A stretch of 64,000 nucleotides of DNA, taken from Pieris napi. Taxonomy: Eukaryota > Arthropoda > Insecta > Lepidoptera > Pieridae. The stretch spans positions 1 to 64,000 of the forward strand of contig NC_062255.1 of the NCBI RefSeq assembly GCF_905475465.1, read 5' to 3'. Below are positions 27,916-37,499 of the stretch, one piece after another. The notes beneath the pieces are model-generated. The model did not search any database and was not told the DNA's origin. It saw only the letters and a program-made list of their open reading frames with translations. Within the stretch, counting starts at the first letter, position 1; each line of letters begins with the position of its first letter. A program made the translations under genes and the position numbers.

Positions 27916-30825
27916 CTAGTCCCAGGCCCTTTTATCAATTAGATAATCGTTGACTTTATAGTAAGCCTTTTTACACAGCTTTTCTTTAATAGATTTCTTA
28001 AATTTATTGAAAGGCAGTGATAAAAGAGCTTCTGGGATTTTATTAAAGAAGAGTATCCCTTTCCCCAAAAAAGAATTACTAACTTTAGATAGTCTAGTAC
28101 GGGGAAATTGCAGCCTGCGTTTGTTCCGTGTATTAACATTGTGCGTATGTTCTATTCTAGTAAACTTATCACTATTTTTGTATACATACATAATATTTTC
28201 ATAAATATATTGCGAGGGAAAGGTAAGTATATTAATTTCCTTGAATTTATCTCTAAGAGATTCCCTACATTTTAAATTATAGATTGCACGAATAGCCCTC
28301 TTCTGCAGGATGAAAATAGTTTCGACATCAGCAGCATGACCCCATAATAATAAGCCATAAGTCATTAAGCTATGAAAGTAACTAAAATAAACAAGTCTAG
28401 CTGTATCGACATCAGTTAGAGAGCGAATTTTTTTAACCGCGTAGGCTGCAGAACTAAGTCTCTTCGCCAATCCGTTAATATGAGGGGACCACTGAAGTTT
28501 TGAATCCATGGTGATTCCGAGAAATACAGTTGTATCATCCAGATTCAATTCCTCACCGTTTATAATTGGTCTAGTATCCATAATCCTTGAATTTTTTGCA
28601 CAAAATTTAATGCATTTTGTCTTTTTTGCATTAAGTAGAAGGTTATTCATACTAAACCAATGGACAATCGAAGACAGAGCATTGTTCACATCGTCAAAAT
28701 TTGTTATTTGTCGTTTGATTTTAAAAATCAAGGACGTGTCATCAGCAAACAAAACTATCTGATGTTTTCTCTCTACCATGAAAGGTAGATCATTTATATA
28801 AACAAGAAAGAGGAAAGGGCCAAGAATTGAGCCCTGTGGTACCCCCATATCTACTGCCGACCCAGAGGACCTCTTACCATTCACTTCAACCTTCTGAGTT
28901 CTTCCGTGTAAATAGGAAGTCAGAAGATTCAGTGCGGTATTCTTGATGCCATAATGGCGGAGTTTCCCGATTAAGGTCTCGTGTTGGACACAATCAAATG
29001 CTTTGGATAAGTCGCAGAAAACACCTAAAGCGTCATGCGACTCCTCCCAAGCCTTAATTATATATCTATATAACTCAACACCGGCATCGGCTGTCGAGCG
29101 ACCCTTGGTAAAACCGAACTGATTATTATGTAATAATTTGTTTACGTTAAAATGACTTACCAGTTGATTTAATATAATTTTTTCAAATATTTTACTACAA
29201 GTAGGTAGTACGGAAATCGGTCTAAAGTTACTGGGGTCGGACATACTACCTGCTTTAAATAATGGAATGACTTTACTATGTTTCATTAGATCGGGAAACT
29301 CGCCACTTTTAATACAATTGTTGAAAATTATAGCTAGATGGGGAGCAATTACATCAATTATGCTACTAATTATTTTTACAGAAATACCCCAAAGATCGGT
29401 AGTGTTCTTAATATCTATGGTTCTAAATATCCTCACTATATCGTCGGCACCAATGGGTCGGAATGTAAAACTGACCTTGCACTCGTTTACATTATCTTTG
29501 AGCAGCGATTCAGCGAGGGCGGGAGATGATTGAAGAGACTTTGTAGTCGAAATTGGAATGTCAGAAAAGTACTTATCAAAAACAATCGCTATCTCTTCGT
29601 TAGATTTGATTATAGTGTTATCGACACATAGTTCGATGTCTTGATTGCGATCCCTGACTCTTCCAGTTTCACTATCAATTATCTTCCAAGTCATTTTAGT
29701 TTTATTGCTACTATTTTTAATCTTGTTTTTAATATTTAAGGACTTGGCCGCGTAACAAACTTTCTTAAATAATTTCGAATAATTTCGAACATAAAGAATA
29801 AATTCTTCATTATGATTGTATGACTTTTCAGCGTAAAGGTCATACAACCGTTGTCTACTTTTATAAATTCCCGCTGTCGCCCAATCACTAAACGATTTAC
29901 ACTGCGAATGAGAGACTTTCTTTGGGGTAAAGATGGTGTTGAACTCTTTATTAATACAATCACTTAGATTGTTGTATTGTATATCAACGGTAGTACCTAC
30001 CGGTAATAAAGGTAGGTGTTTACCTATATTATGTCTAAATCTCACCATTCGCTTTTTATTTACTGGAACAAACACACTGCTCTTATTTACTTGTTTCACC
30101 ACTTTACATTTTAGCGCCACTAACTGTCCACAATGATCTGAGCTAAGATCAGTTGTAATTGAGGTTTGCATTGCCTCTGCATCTGTAAATACATTATCTA
30201 TACATGTAGCAGTGGAGTTTGTAATTCTAGTGGGCTCAAGAAACAAGTTAACAAGATTGTAAGATTTTAATAACAGATTGAATTTTTTACTAATGGAGGT
30301 ATTTTCTAATAAATTTATATTGAAGTCACCACATACAATAATATACTTATTGTTCTTAAAACTAACTTTACACAAAATTTCCTCCAACTTTGCTTCAAAA
30401 AAATCGTAAGATGCACTTGGTGGTCTATAAACACTTAAAATAATGCAATTCTCAATCTCTATACAGGCTACCTCCAAAGAGTGTTCTACAGACAGACACA
30501 CGATGTCATTACGCTCTTTATACTTTAAATTTTTATTAACAATAATCAAAGAGCCCCCATGAATCGCCGACAATCTGCAAAACGAACTTGCAACTTGGTG
30601 CTGATCAAAGTTAAAGATGATTTGGCATTCTCTAAGCCAATGTTCGGTAATGCATAGGACATCAATTTTTCTTGATTTTAAAAACAACTCCAATTCTAAT
30701 TCTTTGCCCAACATACCTTGCATGTTTTGATGCATCAAGTTTAAACAGTTGTTGTTAGTAATATTACATGTTTGTGTTGAGCTGAGTTGTACTAAATTAT
30801 TGCTAGAGTTTGCCTCTATTGTCAC
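27916..30825 (-). CDS. LINE ORF2: endonuclease and reverse transcriptase (969 aa)
   Basis: The N-terminal apurinic-type endonuclease has LMHQNMQGMLGKELELE, ITEHWL (catalytic Glu), SVYRPPSA, CGDFNINLL and SSDHCG. The reverse transcriptase has FRPISVLPTCSKIFEKII, FDCVQHETL, GVPQGSILGPFLFLVYINDL and the catalytic FADDTSLIF. There is no RNase H or zinc motif, in line with CR1/Jockey-group elements and unlike the telomeric elements on the left. The ATG lies 5 bases after the ORF1 stop. The protein would copy the element RNA at a non-telomeric nick. The exact clade cannot be named from sequence alone. Confidence 0.9.
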   Translation of the reverse strand: MTIEANSSNNLVQLSSTQTCNITNNNCLNLMHQNMQGMLGKELELELFLKSRKIDVLCITEHWLRECQIIFNFDQHQVASSFCRLSAIHGGSLIIVNKNLKYKERNDIVCLSVEHSLEVACIEIENCIILSVYRPPSASYDFFEAKLEEILCKVSFKNNKYIIVCGDFNINLLENTSISKKFNLLLKSYNLVNLFLEPTRITNSTATCIDNVFTDAEAMQTSITTDLSSDHCGQLVALKCKVVKQVNKSSVFVPVNKKRMVRFRHNIGKHLPLLPVGTTVDIQYNNLSDCINKEFNTIFTPKKVSHSQCKSFSDWATAGIYKSRQRLYDLYAEKSYNHNEEFILYVRNYSKLFKKVCYAAKSLNIKNKIKNSSNKTKMTWKIIDSETGRVRDRNQDIELCVDNTIIKSNEEIAIVFDKYFSDIPISTTKSLQSSPALAESLLKDNVNECKVSFTFRPIGADDIVRIFRTIDIKNTTDLWGISVKIISSIIDVIAPHLAIIFNNCIKSGEFPDLMKHSKVIPLFKAGSMSDPSNFRPISVLPTCSKIFEKIILNQLVSHFNVNKLLHNNQFGFTKGRSTADAGVELYRYIIKAWEESHDALGVFCDLSKAFDCVQHETLIGKLRHYGIKNTALNLLTSYLHGRTQKVEVNGKRSSGSAVDMGVPQGSILGPFLFLVYINDLPFMVERKHQIVLFADDTSLIFKIKRQITNFDDVNNALSSIVHWFSMNNLLLNAKKTKCIKFCAKNSRIMDTRPIINGEELNLDDTTVFLGITMDSKLQWSPHINGLAKRLSSAAYAVKKIRSLTDVDTARLVYFSYFHSLMTYGLLLWGHAADVETIFILQKRAIRAIYNLKCRESLRDKFKEINILTFPSQYIYENIMYVYKNSDKFTRIEHTHNVNTRNKRRLQFPRTRLSKVSNSFLGKGILFFNKIPEALLSLPFNKFKKSIKEKLCKKAYYKVNDYLIDKRAWD

Positions 30826-30830
30826 ACTAT

Positions 30831-31439
30831 CTAATTTAAATTATTAATACTTAATGAAGTGCTACTGCAAGTATCACTACATTCTCTTAAGCTAAGCTGC
30901 TCAATAGAAGCAGTTGTCTCAAAAGCTAGCTGCTCAATAGAAGCAGTTGTCTGAAAAGCTAAATGTTTAGCTTTAGTTGTAAATAAAAAGTAAGATAGCA
31001 TAGTAGCTATCTGTTGTAAATAATAATTAGGTAGGCGGAACCTATCCTTTGTCAATACATACTTATTTTTAAATATACAATTTATGTCCATTAAATTAGG
31101 TAGTGTACCTAAGTCACAATTTAATTGTATATTGTTAGTAGTTAATGAATTGTGCAATAGCATATTTAACTTATATCTAATTTTATTTTCCTTTGGTGCA
31201 CCTTTGATGTAAGGAAATGTATGCAAGACAATATTCTCTACATTAAGTGATTTTAATTTATCAATAAATGACAACAATTCATTTTGTCCTACATTTCCCC
31301 TTCTCCCAAAAAGCAATATTAAAGTTGTGTTATTTGTGTAATTTCCACACAAGACTTTGTTGAAAATGGTTACAGGGGGGGGGGTTAACACCAAGGTTCT
31401 ATCAATATTTGACGGAAACGCTTTAAAAAAAAGTGTCAA
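30831..31439 (-). CDS. LINE ORF1, C-terminal part (202 codons)
   Basis: Open frame upstream of ORF2. It contains FGRRGNVGQNELLSFIDKL, FPYIKGAPKENKIRYKLN and LTKDRFRLPNYYLQQIA, whose spacing resembles the SGNH-hydrolase (esterase) half of CR1-type ORF1 proteins. That resemblance is weak and by eye. The catalytic His expected in the last block is not obvious. A 33-bp tandem duplication near the end encodes two copies of ASIEQLAFxTT. The N-terminal half, including any PHD-type zinc finger, is absent, so this is a truncated ORF1. Confidence 0.65.
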   Translation of the reverse strand: MTLFFKAFPSNIDRTLVLTPPPVTIFNKVLCGNYTNNTTLILLFGRRGNVGQNELLSFIDKLKSLNVENIVLHTFPYIKGAPKENKIRYKLNMLLHNSLTTNNIQLNCDLGTLPNLMDINCIFKNKYVLTKDRFRLPNYYLQQIATMLSYFLFTTKAKHLAFQTTASIEQLAFETTASIEQLSLRECSDTCSSTSLSINNLN

Positions 31440-31440
31440 C

Positions 31441-32476
31441 TCAAATCATAGCAACAGCAAACTATAAACAAAATATATTTAAAATAATATTTTTTTAATT
31501 AAAAAATTATTAAACTAAAATATATAATTATAACGTACATATTATGTTAATTATATTATGATTGATGAATTATTTAAAATAATTTTTAGATTTTATTTAT
31601 TATTATAGAATCTTCAGTCGAAGCAAGTTTGACAGTTAAATTTCAGAACTTACATAGAAACCACAAATAAAGCTATCATAATTTCCTTCGGTCTTTCGAC
31701 GCCAATAAGTTTCAGTTTTTAGGAGTTCATGGTACGAAAACATGCTATCGAATGTAGGAACCTAAACTCATCAGCTCAACTGGATAACTGGATTCTTTTA
31801 AGAAAGCTCACGGTATGCCCCCTGTACAGAGTTTGAAACAGTCATAAATATTTAAAAAACGTGTACGTGTACACGTGTACTTATGTACGCGCGTTAGAAG
31901 TTATACTTATTGGCGTAATAATTTTCTTCGCGCACTTTAGAGGGACGTTTCCCTCTTCGAATTGCGTTTTTCTTGTCCATTTTAACTGTCATTTCCAATC
32001 GGAACGATATAATACTATGGGGTTGGGTTTTAAATGTCGTCGCACGAATTTGATGATATTAATTATGCAGGAGTCTCGGGGGACCTTCATTGGAACACCA
32101 CCAAGTATTTTTTTGCGTCTAAGTATTAAAAAAAAATTAAAGTTTTGTGTAATGTATTAAAATTTGTAAACAATCCGCTATTTTCTACTTGGTTATAAGA
32201 GATGTGACGTTCACTTTAAAAAATCGTGTTTTTAATTAATCGATTGTTAGTAATCGTTTTTTTATATTAATCGAGCATTTCCTCATTTTTTAAATTTAAA
32301 GTTATAGAATAATCAACATTGAAATTAACCTAATTTCGTGTTGATAGATTATAGGGTTCCAGAAATTTTGAAATTATCGATACCTACTCGTCTGTATTTC
32401 CTAATTAGTACTTGTATTTCATTGTTTGCAACTTTCTGTATTATTTTATTCTTACTAGAATAAAGTGTTTACTTTG
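31441..32476. other. Intergenic, no gene seen
   Basis: AT-rich DNA with short open frames only. A run of overlapping GTAC/ACGTGTAC palindromes sits at about 31,861-31,889. Nothing else is recognised. Confidence 0.5.
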
Positions 32477-32695
32477 ATATCCAAAAAGTACCCAAAACCG
32501 AATCAGAGCACCCCACTATCCACGTGGTCTTGTCTGCCCTACCCCAAGAGTGTATATAAAAAATCGGAGGCGCGGAGGAAGAGCAGTCCCCACCCGCTGT
32601 AACAATATATATAACTGAATAAATTGCCTGTGCTTTGGTACCGAAGGGTGGAGGGGCTGCATTTCCCGTAGCGCTGGAGCTGTCCAAAAAATGTA
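32477..32695 (+). repeat. Possible solo LTR or captured promoter segment
   Basis: A GC-richer island in AT-rich DNA holds a TATA box (TATATAAA at 32,553-32,560) and a poly(A) signal (AATAAA at 32,618-32,623) only 65 bp apart, with GC-rich sequence on both sides. That spacing is typical of the U3-R-U5 layout of an insect LTR. I found no clear TG...CA ends or target duplication, and no internal retroviral-type sequence nearby, so the call is tentative. Confidence 0.35.
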
Positions 32696-32707
32696 TTATT
32701 ATTATTG

Positions 32708-32724
32708 TTTGGTTAGGTTAGGTT
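32708..32724 (-). repeat. Short interstitial TTAGG-like tract
   Basis: GGTTAGGTTAGGTTAG, about three telomeric units, with the G-rich strand on the + strand, i.e. inverted relative to the terminal blocks. Such short tracts arise often by chance or by repair. Confidence 0.7.
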
Positions 32725-32958
32725 AGTATTTTTTTTTTATAACTTTTCAACTGAAACTGATCAACTATGATTGATTTTCAATTATTTTTAATATTAAAAT
32801 CGAATACAAAAATCGATTTTCACTTTTAAAGAAATTGATTATTTTTCACATCCCCATTAATTTTACAAACGCAAACGGCCATTTCGAATGTGGATTTTGC
32901 TAGAACAGTGTGTGCACAGTCTTACAGTGCAAAATTTGCGTTAGAAATCCGTTACTTA

Positions 32959-33340
32959 ATATACATCAAACCGTTTTTTATAAAATGTGCTATCTTCCAA
33001 GTAATTTAATGTTACAAATATTAAAAAAAAAAAAAAAAAAAGTACACATGAGAACGTTCTTTTTAAAATGCGCTATCTTCTAGTGTAATTTTTGTCAAAA
33101 TCCTTAGGGTGGATTTTAAGAAAATTACGTTTATGTACATATTTCAGTCAATTATTGTTAAAAATTTAAGAAATATACATCAAACCGTTTTTATAAAATG
33201 TGCTATCTTCTAAGTAATTTATCGTTACAAATATAAAAAGTACACATGAGAACGTTCCTTTTAAAATGCGCTATCTTCTGGTAAAATTTTTGTAATAATC
33301 CATTGGGTAGTTTTTAAGAAATTTACGTTTATGTACATTA
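32959..33340. repeat. Tandem duplication of an AT-rich unit (about 214 and 168 bp)
   Basis: The second copy starts at about 33,172. Both share ATATACATCAAACCGTTTTT, GTACACATGAGAACGTTC and TTACGTTTATGTACAT in the same order. Each unit also contains two internal copies of AAAATGYGCTATCTTC about 90 bp apart, so the repeat is nested. The first copy is longer because of an A run and a 3' extension. Function unknown. Confidence 0.85.
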
Positions 33341-34755
33341 GGGTGTCCCTTATATGGGCGAATTTTTTTTTCGAATATCGAAGTACATACCCCTTAATTA
33401 TTTTTAAACTACCTTGACCTACTTAAATACAAAATTTTATGTTGCTATGTACACATTAACCTGTGCCGACAAGGCCGTGAAGATTTTGAAAATTGCTGCC
33501 TTTAACCCTTTTCGCCATTGAACTAAATAAAATGCAATATTTATATTTTATAAAAATAATAATTAAAGCTGAAGTAAGAAAATAGGTATTTATTAATTAA
33601 AAGAACATACAATTACACAGTAGCAAGGACATTTTATTTTAAGGTTCTCTTTTTAACAGTCTGGATATAGATTTCTATGCTCTTGCACACAGCGTAGTAA
33701 AAACTGTTTATGTTCTTCCTCTGCAATTATTAAACCATGAAAATCTTGTATCATATATAAGTTTTACAGCTCTTTTAGCTGTATCATTCACTGCCTGTAA
33801 AGAAAGAACCTTTATTTTTGCCTTTAAATAGGCAACCTCTTACAACGTAGAAATAAGGTAGAAATACTTCAAGAAGTTTTCATCAATTTTTAAACGAGAA
33901 AATAATTTTCTGTTCTTGACAAACTCACAATCACTTAATGGTAAAAATAAAACAGTTTAATACCTAGTTTTTAATTACCAGTTTAATAAATGAATATTTA
34001 TTTATGCCTCATTCTAATATATTTAATGCCTTTTTGAATGGATTAAACACGCTAATATTACGAATTTTATAGGGTAATTGATTAAACAATTGCACTTTCT
34101 CATACTCAAGTGACTGCTCCCGTGCTCTGTGATTTCCAACAGCGTTACAGATCCCGACGTTTTTGTATGCAACTTTGAGGTAGGAACATCCATAGTACTG
34201 ATGTTGAGAGAAACGAATTATTGGAATTGCATTGCATCGCTGTTGGTGTCGTTATTGGGAGTTTGTTGTGGTATGCATCATCTGTCGGTGGCGGTGCGTC
34301 GACCAAACGTCGGGCGCACGTAGTACTACAGGACGGCGTCACGTGTCGATAGATGGCGCTCTTAACAGTATTCCATAGATGGGAATTTCTTGTAAGTCAA
34401 GAAAGAAAAATTATAAAACTACATGATTTTTAAAAAGTTGGTAATTATTATAAGTGTGTATTATATGAAGGCAACACTGAATAGTCCGATTAGAAACTGT
34501 TTTTTTTATCTACTTGATTTCGCTGGTCGTGTCCACATGTTATAGGGACGGCACCGCTTTTGATATTTTTGTATGTATGTCAATGTATATCATGTGTTTG
34601 TACTAATTTTGTGGTCCAAATTAAAAAAAAAAAAAAGAAACTAACGAATGCACTCCCATAATTTGTTTAGTTATAATAAGTTTTTAAAACAACCCTGATC
34701 CAGCAGGACTATTAATTCGAATGTTTTCGTAATTACCTATATATTTTTTTATATA
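33341..34755. other. Intergenic, no gene seen
   Basis: AT-rich sequence without a supported ORF. A GC-richer stretch at about 34,290-34,370 gives short frames on both strands that I do not trust. Confidence 0.5.
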
Positions 34756-35008
34756 TTTTTTTTTTTTTTTTGACAATCCACACCAATTGACCTAGTCCCA
34801 TGGTAAGCTGGTGAAGCTTGTGTTATGGGTACTAGGCAACAAATATACATACATATTATAGATACACATATAAATACATATTTAAACACCCAAGACCTAA
34901 GCACAACACCAAATGCTCATCACATCGATGTTTGTCTCAGCCGGGGATCGAACCCGGGACCCATGGATTCGCAGTCAGGGGTACTAACCACTAGACCAAT
35001 GAGCCGTC
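34756..35008 (-). mobile_element. tRNA-derived SINE
   Basis: On the - strand the element begins with a tRNA-like head: A box TGGTCTAGTGG (34,988-34,998), B box GGTTCGATCCC (34,944-34,954) and a perfect T-arm (CCGGG, TTCGATC, CCCGG). A non-tRNA body of about 165 bp and a poly(A) tail (T at 34,756-34,771) follow. The 5' and 3' strands of the acceptor region partly pair (GGCTCA with TGAG). It is unrelated in sequence to the tRNA-like units at 9-10 kb, apart from the promoter boxes. Confidence 0.85.
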
Positions 35009-35649
35009 GATGTTTGGTGAAAGCATAATCTTAAATAAAAAATATATTGAATTTGGACTATCTTCGGGTGGTTAGTTATCATGCAGTTCGAAGATATAAT
35101 TATTGTCGGAAGTAATTTAATTGTCTACTTAAGTTATTATTTCTATCAACGCTTTTAAAGAAAATTATTCTAATTTTGTTTCTTACTTGTGTTTGCCAAT
35201 TTGTTTTATTTTTATTGCTTCTTCGTTTATCTCTAAAATAAAAATGTGTGTGTCACCTCTAAGTTCCAACTTAGATCCTAAATTTATAAGAAAATCAAAC
35301 AAACTGTATGGAAGAAAAAGCATAGTACATGTGTACGGTGGCGGCACTTTCAGATGCTTGTACCACTACGTAATAATAAGTTGTACGCTTTCGGACGTAT
35401 TTCATAGTAATTGTTTTCAGAAACGAAGCGAATCAAGTGAGTGAGTGACTAAATAAATAATGTATGGAGTTGGAGTCAGCTTATTCACGGAAACAATATA
35501 TTATATTATGTTATATTCCTCATAATAATAGCTACGGGCCCGCCTTGACTTTAATTTATTAAATAGACATTGGAATTTGAGTCTTTCAATCATTATCAGA
35601 TATTAATTAATAGCATAATAAATGTAAGATAAAGCGCTATTATCGGGCC
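35009..35649. other. Upstream region of the first alkaline phosphatase gene
   Basis: No gene seen. AT-rich, with no repeat recognised. Gut-specific enhancer elements would be expected here, but none could be identified by eye. Confidence 0.5.
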
Positions 35650-35657
35650 TATAAATA
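35650..35657 (+). promoter_or_regulatory. TATA box of the first alkaline phosphatase gene
   Basis: TATAAATA lies 40 bp upstream of the start codon. A start about 30 bp downstream (near 35,680) would give a 5' UTR of only about 10 nt. The spacing and match make this the probable core promoter. Confidence 0.6.
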
Positions 35658-35689
35658 GAAACGTGCAGAGTCTCAGGCACAACATCGCC

Positions 35690-37464
35690 ATGTACACGGG
35701 AATGCTCACAGCGCTGGTTCTGGCGGGCGTCCTTGCGCTCGCCACCACAGATAGTTATCACCCTGACGAGCCAGGGTCAGTGCGGGGTATGGTACGAAGA
35801 GACGAGCTCTCTGCATCCTTCTGGCAGGAGCAGGCGCAGGCGATCGTGAAGCGTCGCGCTGGAACCAAGACGGGTCCCGCTGCGCGTAATGTCATCTTAT
35901 TCCTGGGCGACGGCATGTCCGTGCCTACGCTCGCTGCAGCTCGAACGCTGCTGGGGCAACGTAACGGGTATACCGGAGAGGAGGCAGAGCTCTCCTTTGA
36001 AACCTTCCCGACGTCTGGTTTGAGCAAGGTTTGTATTCTTTTTAAATGCAGTTTTCTCTTTTTTTATTTTTTATAAATTAAAAAAAGATAAAACTATGTG
36101 TCTGTTGCAGACGTACTGTGTAAACGCTCAAGTCGCAGACTCTGCGTGCTCAGCGACGGCATACTTATGCGGTGTGAAAGCAAACCAAGGTACCCTTGGC
36201 GTGTCGGCTTCTGTACCGCGTTCGAACTGCAGTGCGTCACTAGAGCCTGCTGCTCGACTACAATCTATCGCCGCGTGGGCTTTGGCGGATGGCCGCGATG
36301 CTGGACTCGTAACCACCACTCGGGTAACGCATGCGTCGCCAGCCGCTGCATACGCACGGGCCGCCAACCGCAACTGGGAAAATGATGCCAGGGTGCGTGC
36401 TGACGGGGCTGACCCGCAGCAATGTCCAGATATTGCAACGCAACTAATCACTGAAGACCCTGGTCGCCAGTTTAAGGTGATACTAGGAGGAGGTCGACGC
36501 GAATTTTTACCAAGTCATGTTTTGGATGAAGAGGGATCAAATGGAACTAGGACCGACGGTCGCAACCTAATAGAAGAATGGCGGTCAGACAAGATTGGAC
36601 GTAATGTTACACATAGCTACGTTTGGAATCGAGAGCAACTGTTAAGCGCCAATGCAACTTTGCCAGAATATCTGCTAGGTTTGTTCGAGAGCAGCCACCT
36701 GCGGTACAACATGCTCACCAATCCCACCACCGAGCCTTCTCTGGCTGAACTGACCGAAGTTGCTATACGAATGCTACAGAGAAACGACAAGGGTTTCTTT
36801 CTATTTGTCGAAGGTGGACGCATAGACCACGCCCATCACAGCAACTACGCGGAGTTGGCACTGGATGAGACGATCAAACTCAGTGCGGCGGTGTCGCGTG
36901 CGGCTGAGTTGCTGGATGAGAGAGACTCCTTGCTCGTGGTAACGGCGGACCACGCCCACGTCATGTCCTTTAATGGTTACGCAGCACGTGGAAGCAGCGT
37001 ATTGGGCACGGCGAGAGGCTCTGACCAACACGGCGTGCCGTACAATACACTCTCCTATACCAATGGACCTGGATTTCGAGCTCACGTTGAAGGAAAACGT
37101 GTAGACATTACAAAGGAGGAAAAATACGGTGAGCCATATATTTGATACTAGTCGCCAAGTTATAATTAAATATGAGACCAAATAATCATTCAAATATTGT
37201 AACCGTCTAGGATCCCTGCAGTGGATGTCTCACGTGGATGTCCCGCTGTCGTCGGAAACGCACGGCGGCGATGACGTAGCAGTTTTCGCGCAGGGACCGC
37301 AGCACGCTTTGTTCTCGGGCCTCTACGAACAGAATGCTATTCCGCACCTCATGGCCTACGCGGCTTGCATCGGTCCAGGCGAACATGTCTGCAATAATGC
37401 TCATATTATTATACCCCTAAGCTCTCTGCTATCTTCTCTGATATTCCTAATATTGTGTAGATAA
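35690..37464 (+). CDS. Alkaline phosphatase, membrane-bound type (536 aa, 3 exons)
   Basis: Exons 35690-36028, 36111-37128 and 37211-37464, joined at GT/AG sites with the frame kept (1611 nt). It hydrolyses phosphate monoesters at alkaline pH. Visible landmarks are LGDGMS (metal-binding Asp), VADSACSATAYLCGVK with the nucleophilic Ser, THASP, EGGRIDHAHH and TADHAH (metal ligands), and ETHGGDDVAVFA (metal-binding His). The N-terminus (MYTGMLTALVLAGVLALA) is a signal peptide. The C-terminus ends in a hydrophobic stretch (IIIPLSSLLSSLIFLILCR) behind small polar residues, as expected for a GPI-anchored brush-border enzyme. I chose the ATG at 35690 (context GCC ATG T) because no upstream ATG is in frame. 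It matches the membrane-type ALP of Bombyx in this arrangement. Confidence 0.92.
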
Positions 37465-37478
37465 ATTATAATTTAAAA

Positions 37479-37484
37479 AATAAA
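37479..37484 (+). terminator. Poly(A) signal of the first alkaline phosphatase gene
   Basis: AATAAA begins 15 bp after the stop codon, giving a very short 3' UTR. No other hexamer lies closer. Confidence 0.6.
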
Positions 37485-37499
37485 CGCTCGATCGGTGAA

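Larger units (their letters stand above)
27675..31440 (-). mobile_element. CR1/Jockey-group non-LTR retrotransposon, 5'-truncated, ORF2 intact
   Basis: On the - strand: partial ORF1 (31439-30831), ORF2 (30825-27916), a 3' UTR of about 220 bp and an AT-rich tail made of TTTTA-like units (about 27,678-27,702). It abuts the right end of the mariner. The upstream limit at about 31,440 is where ORF1 homology and frame stop, so the copy is probably 5'-truncated. ORF2 has no frameshift, which points to a recent insertion. Confidence 0.85.

Noticed and set aside
32708..32724. Evidence of an ancient telomere fusion
   Set aside because: Only three TTAGG units; far too short to support a fusion scar.
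34943..35005. tRNA gene at about 35 kb
   Set aside because: Followed by a non-tRNA body and a poly(A) tail, which makes it a SINE.
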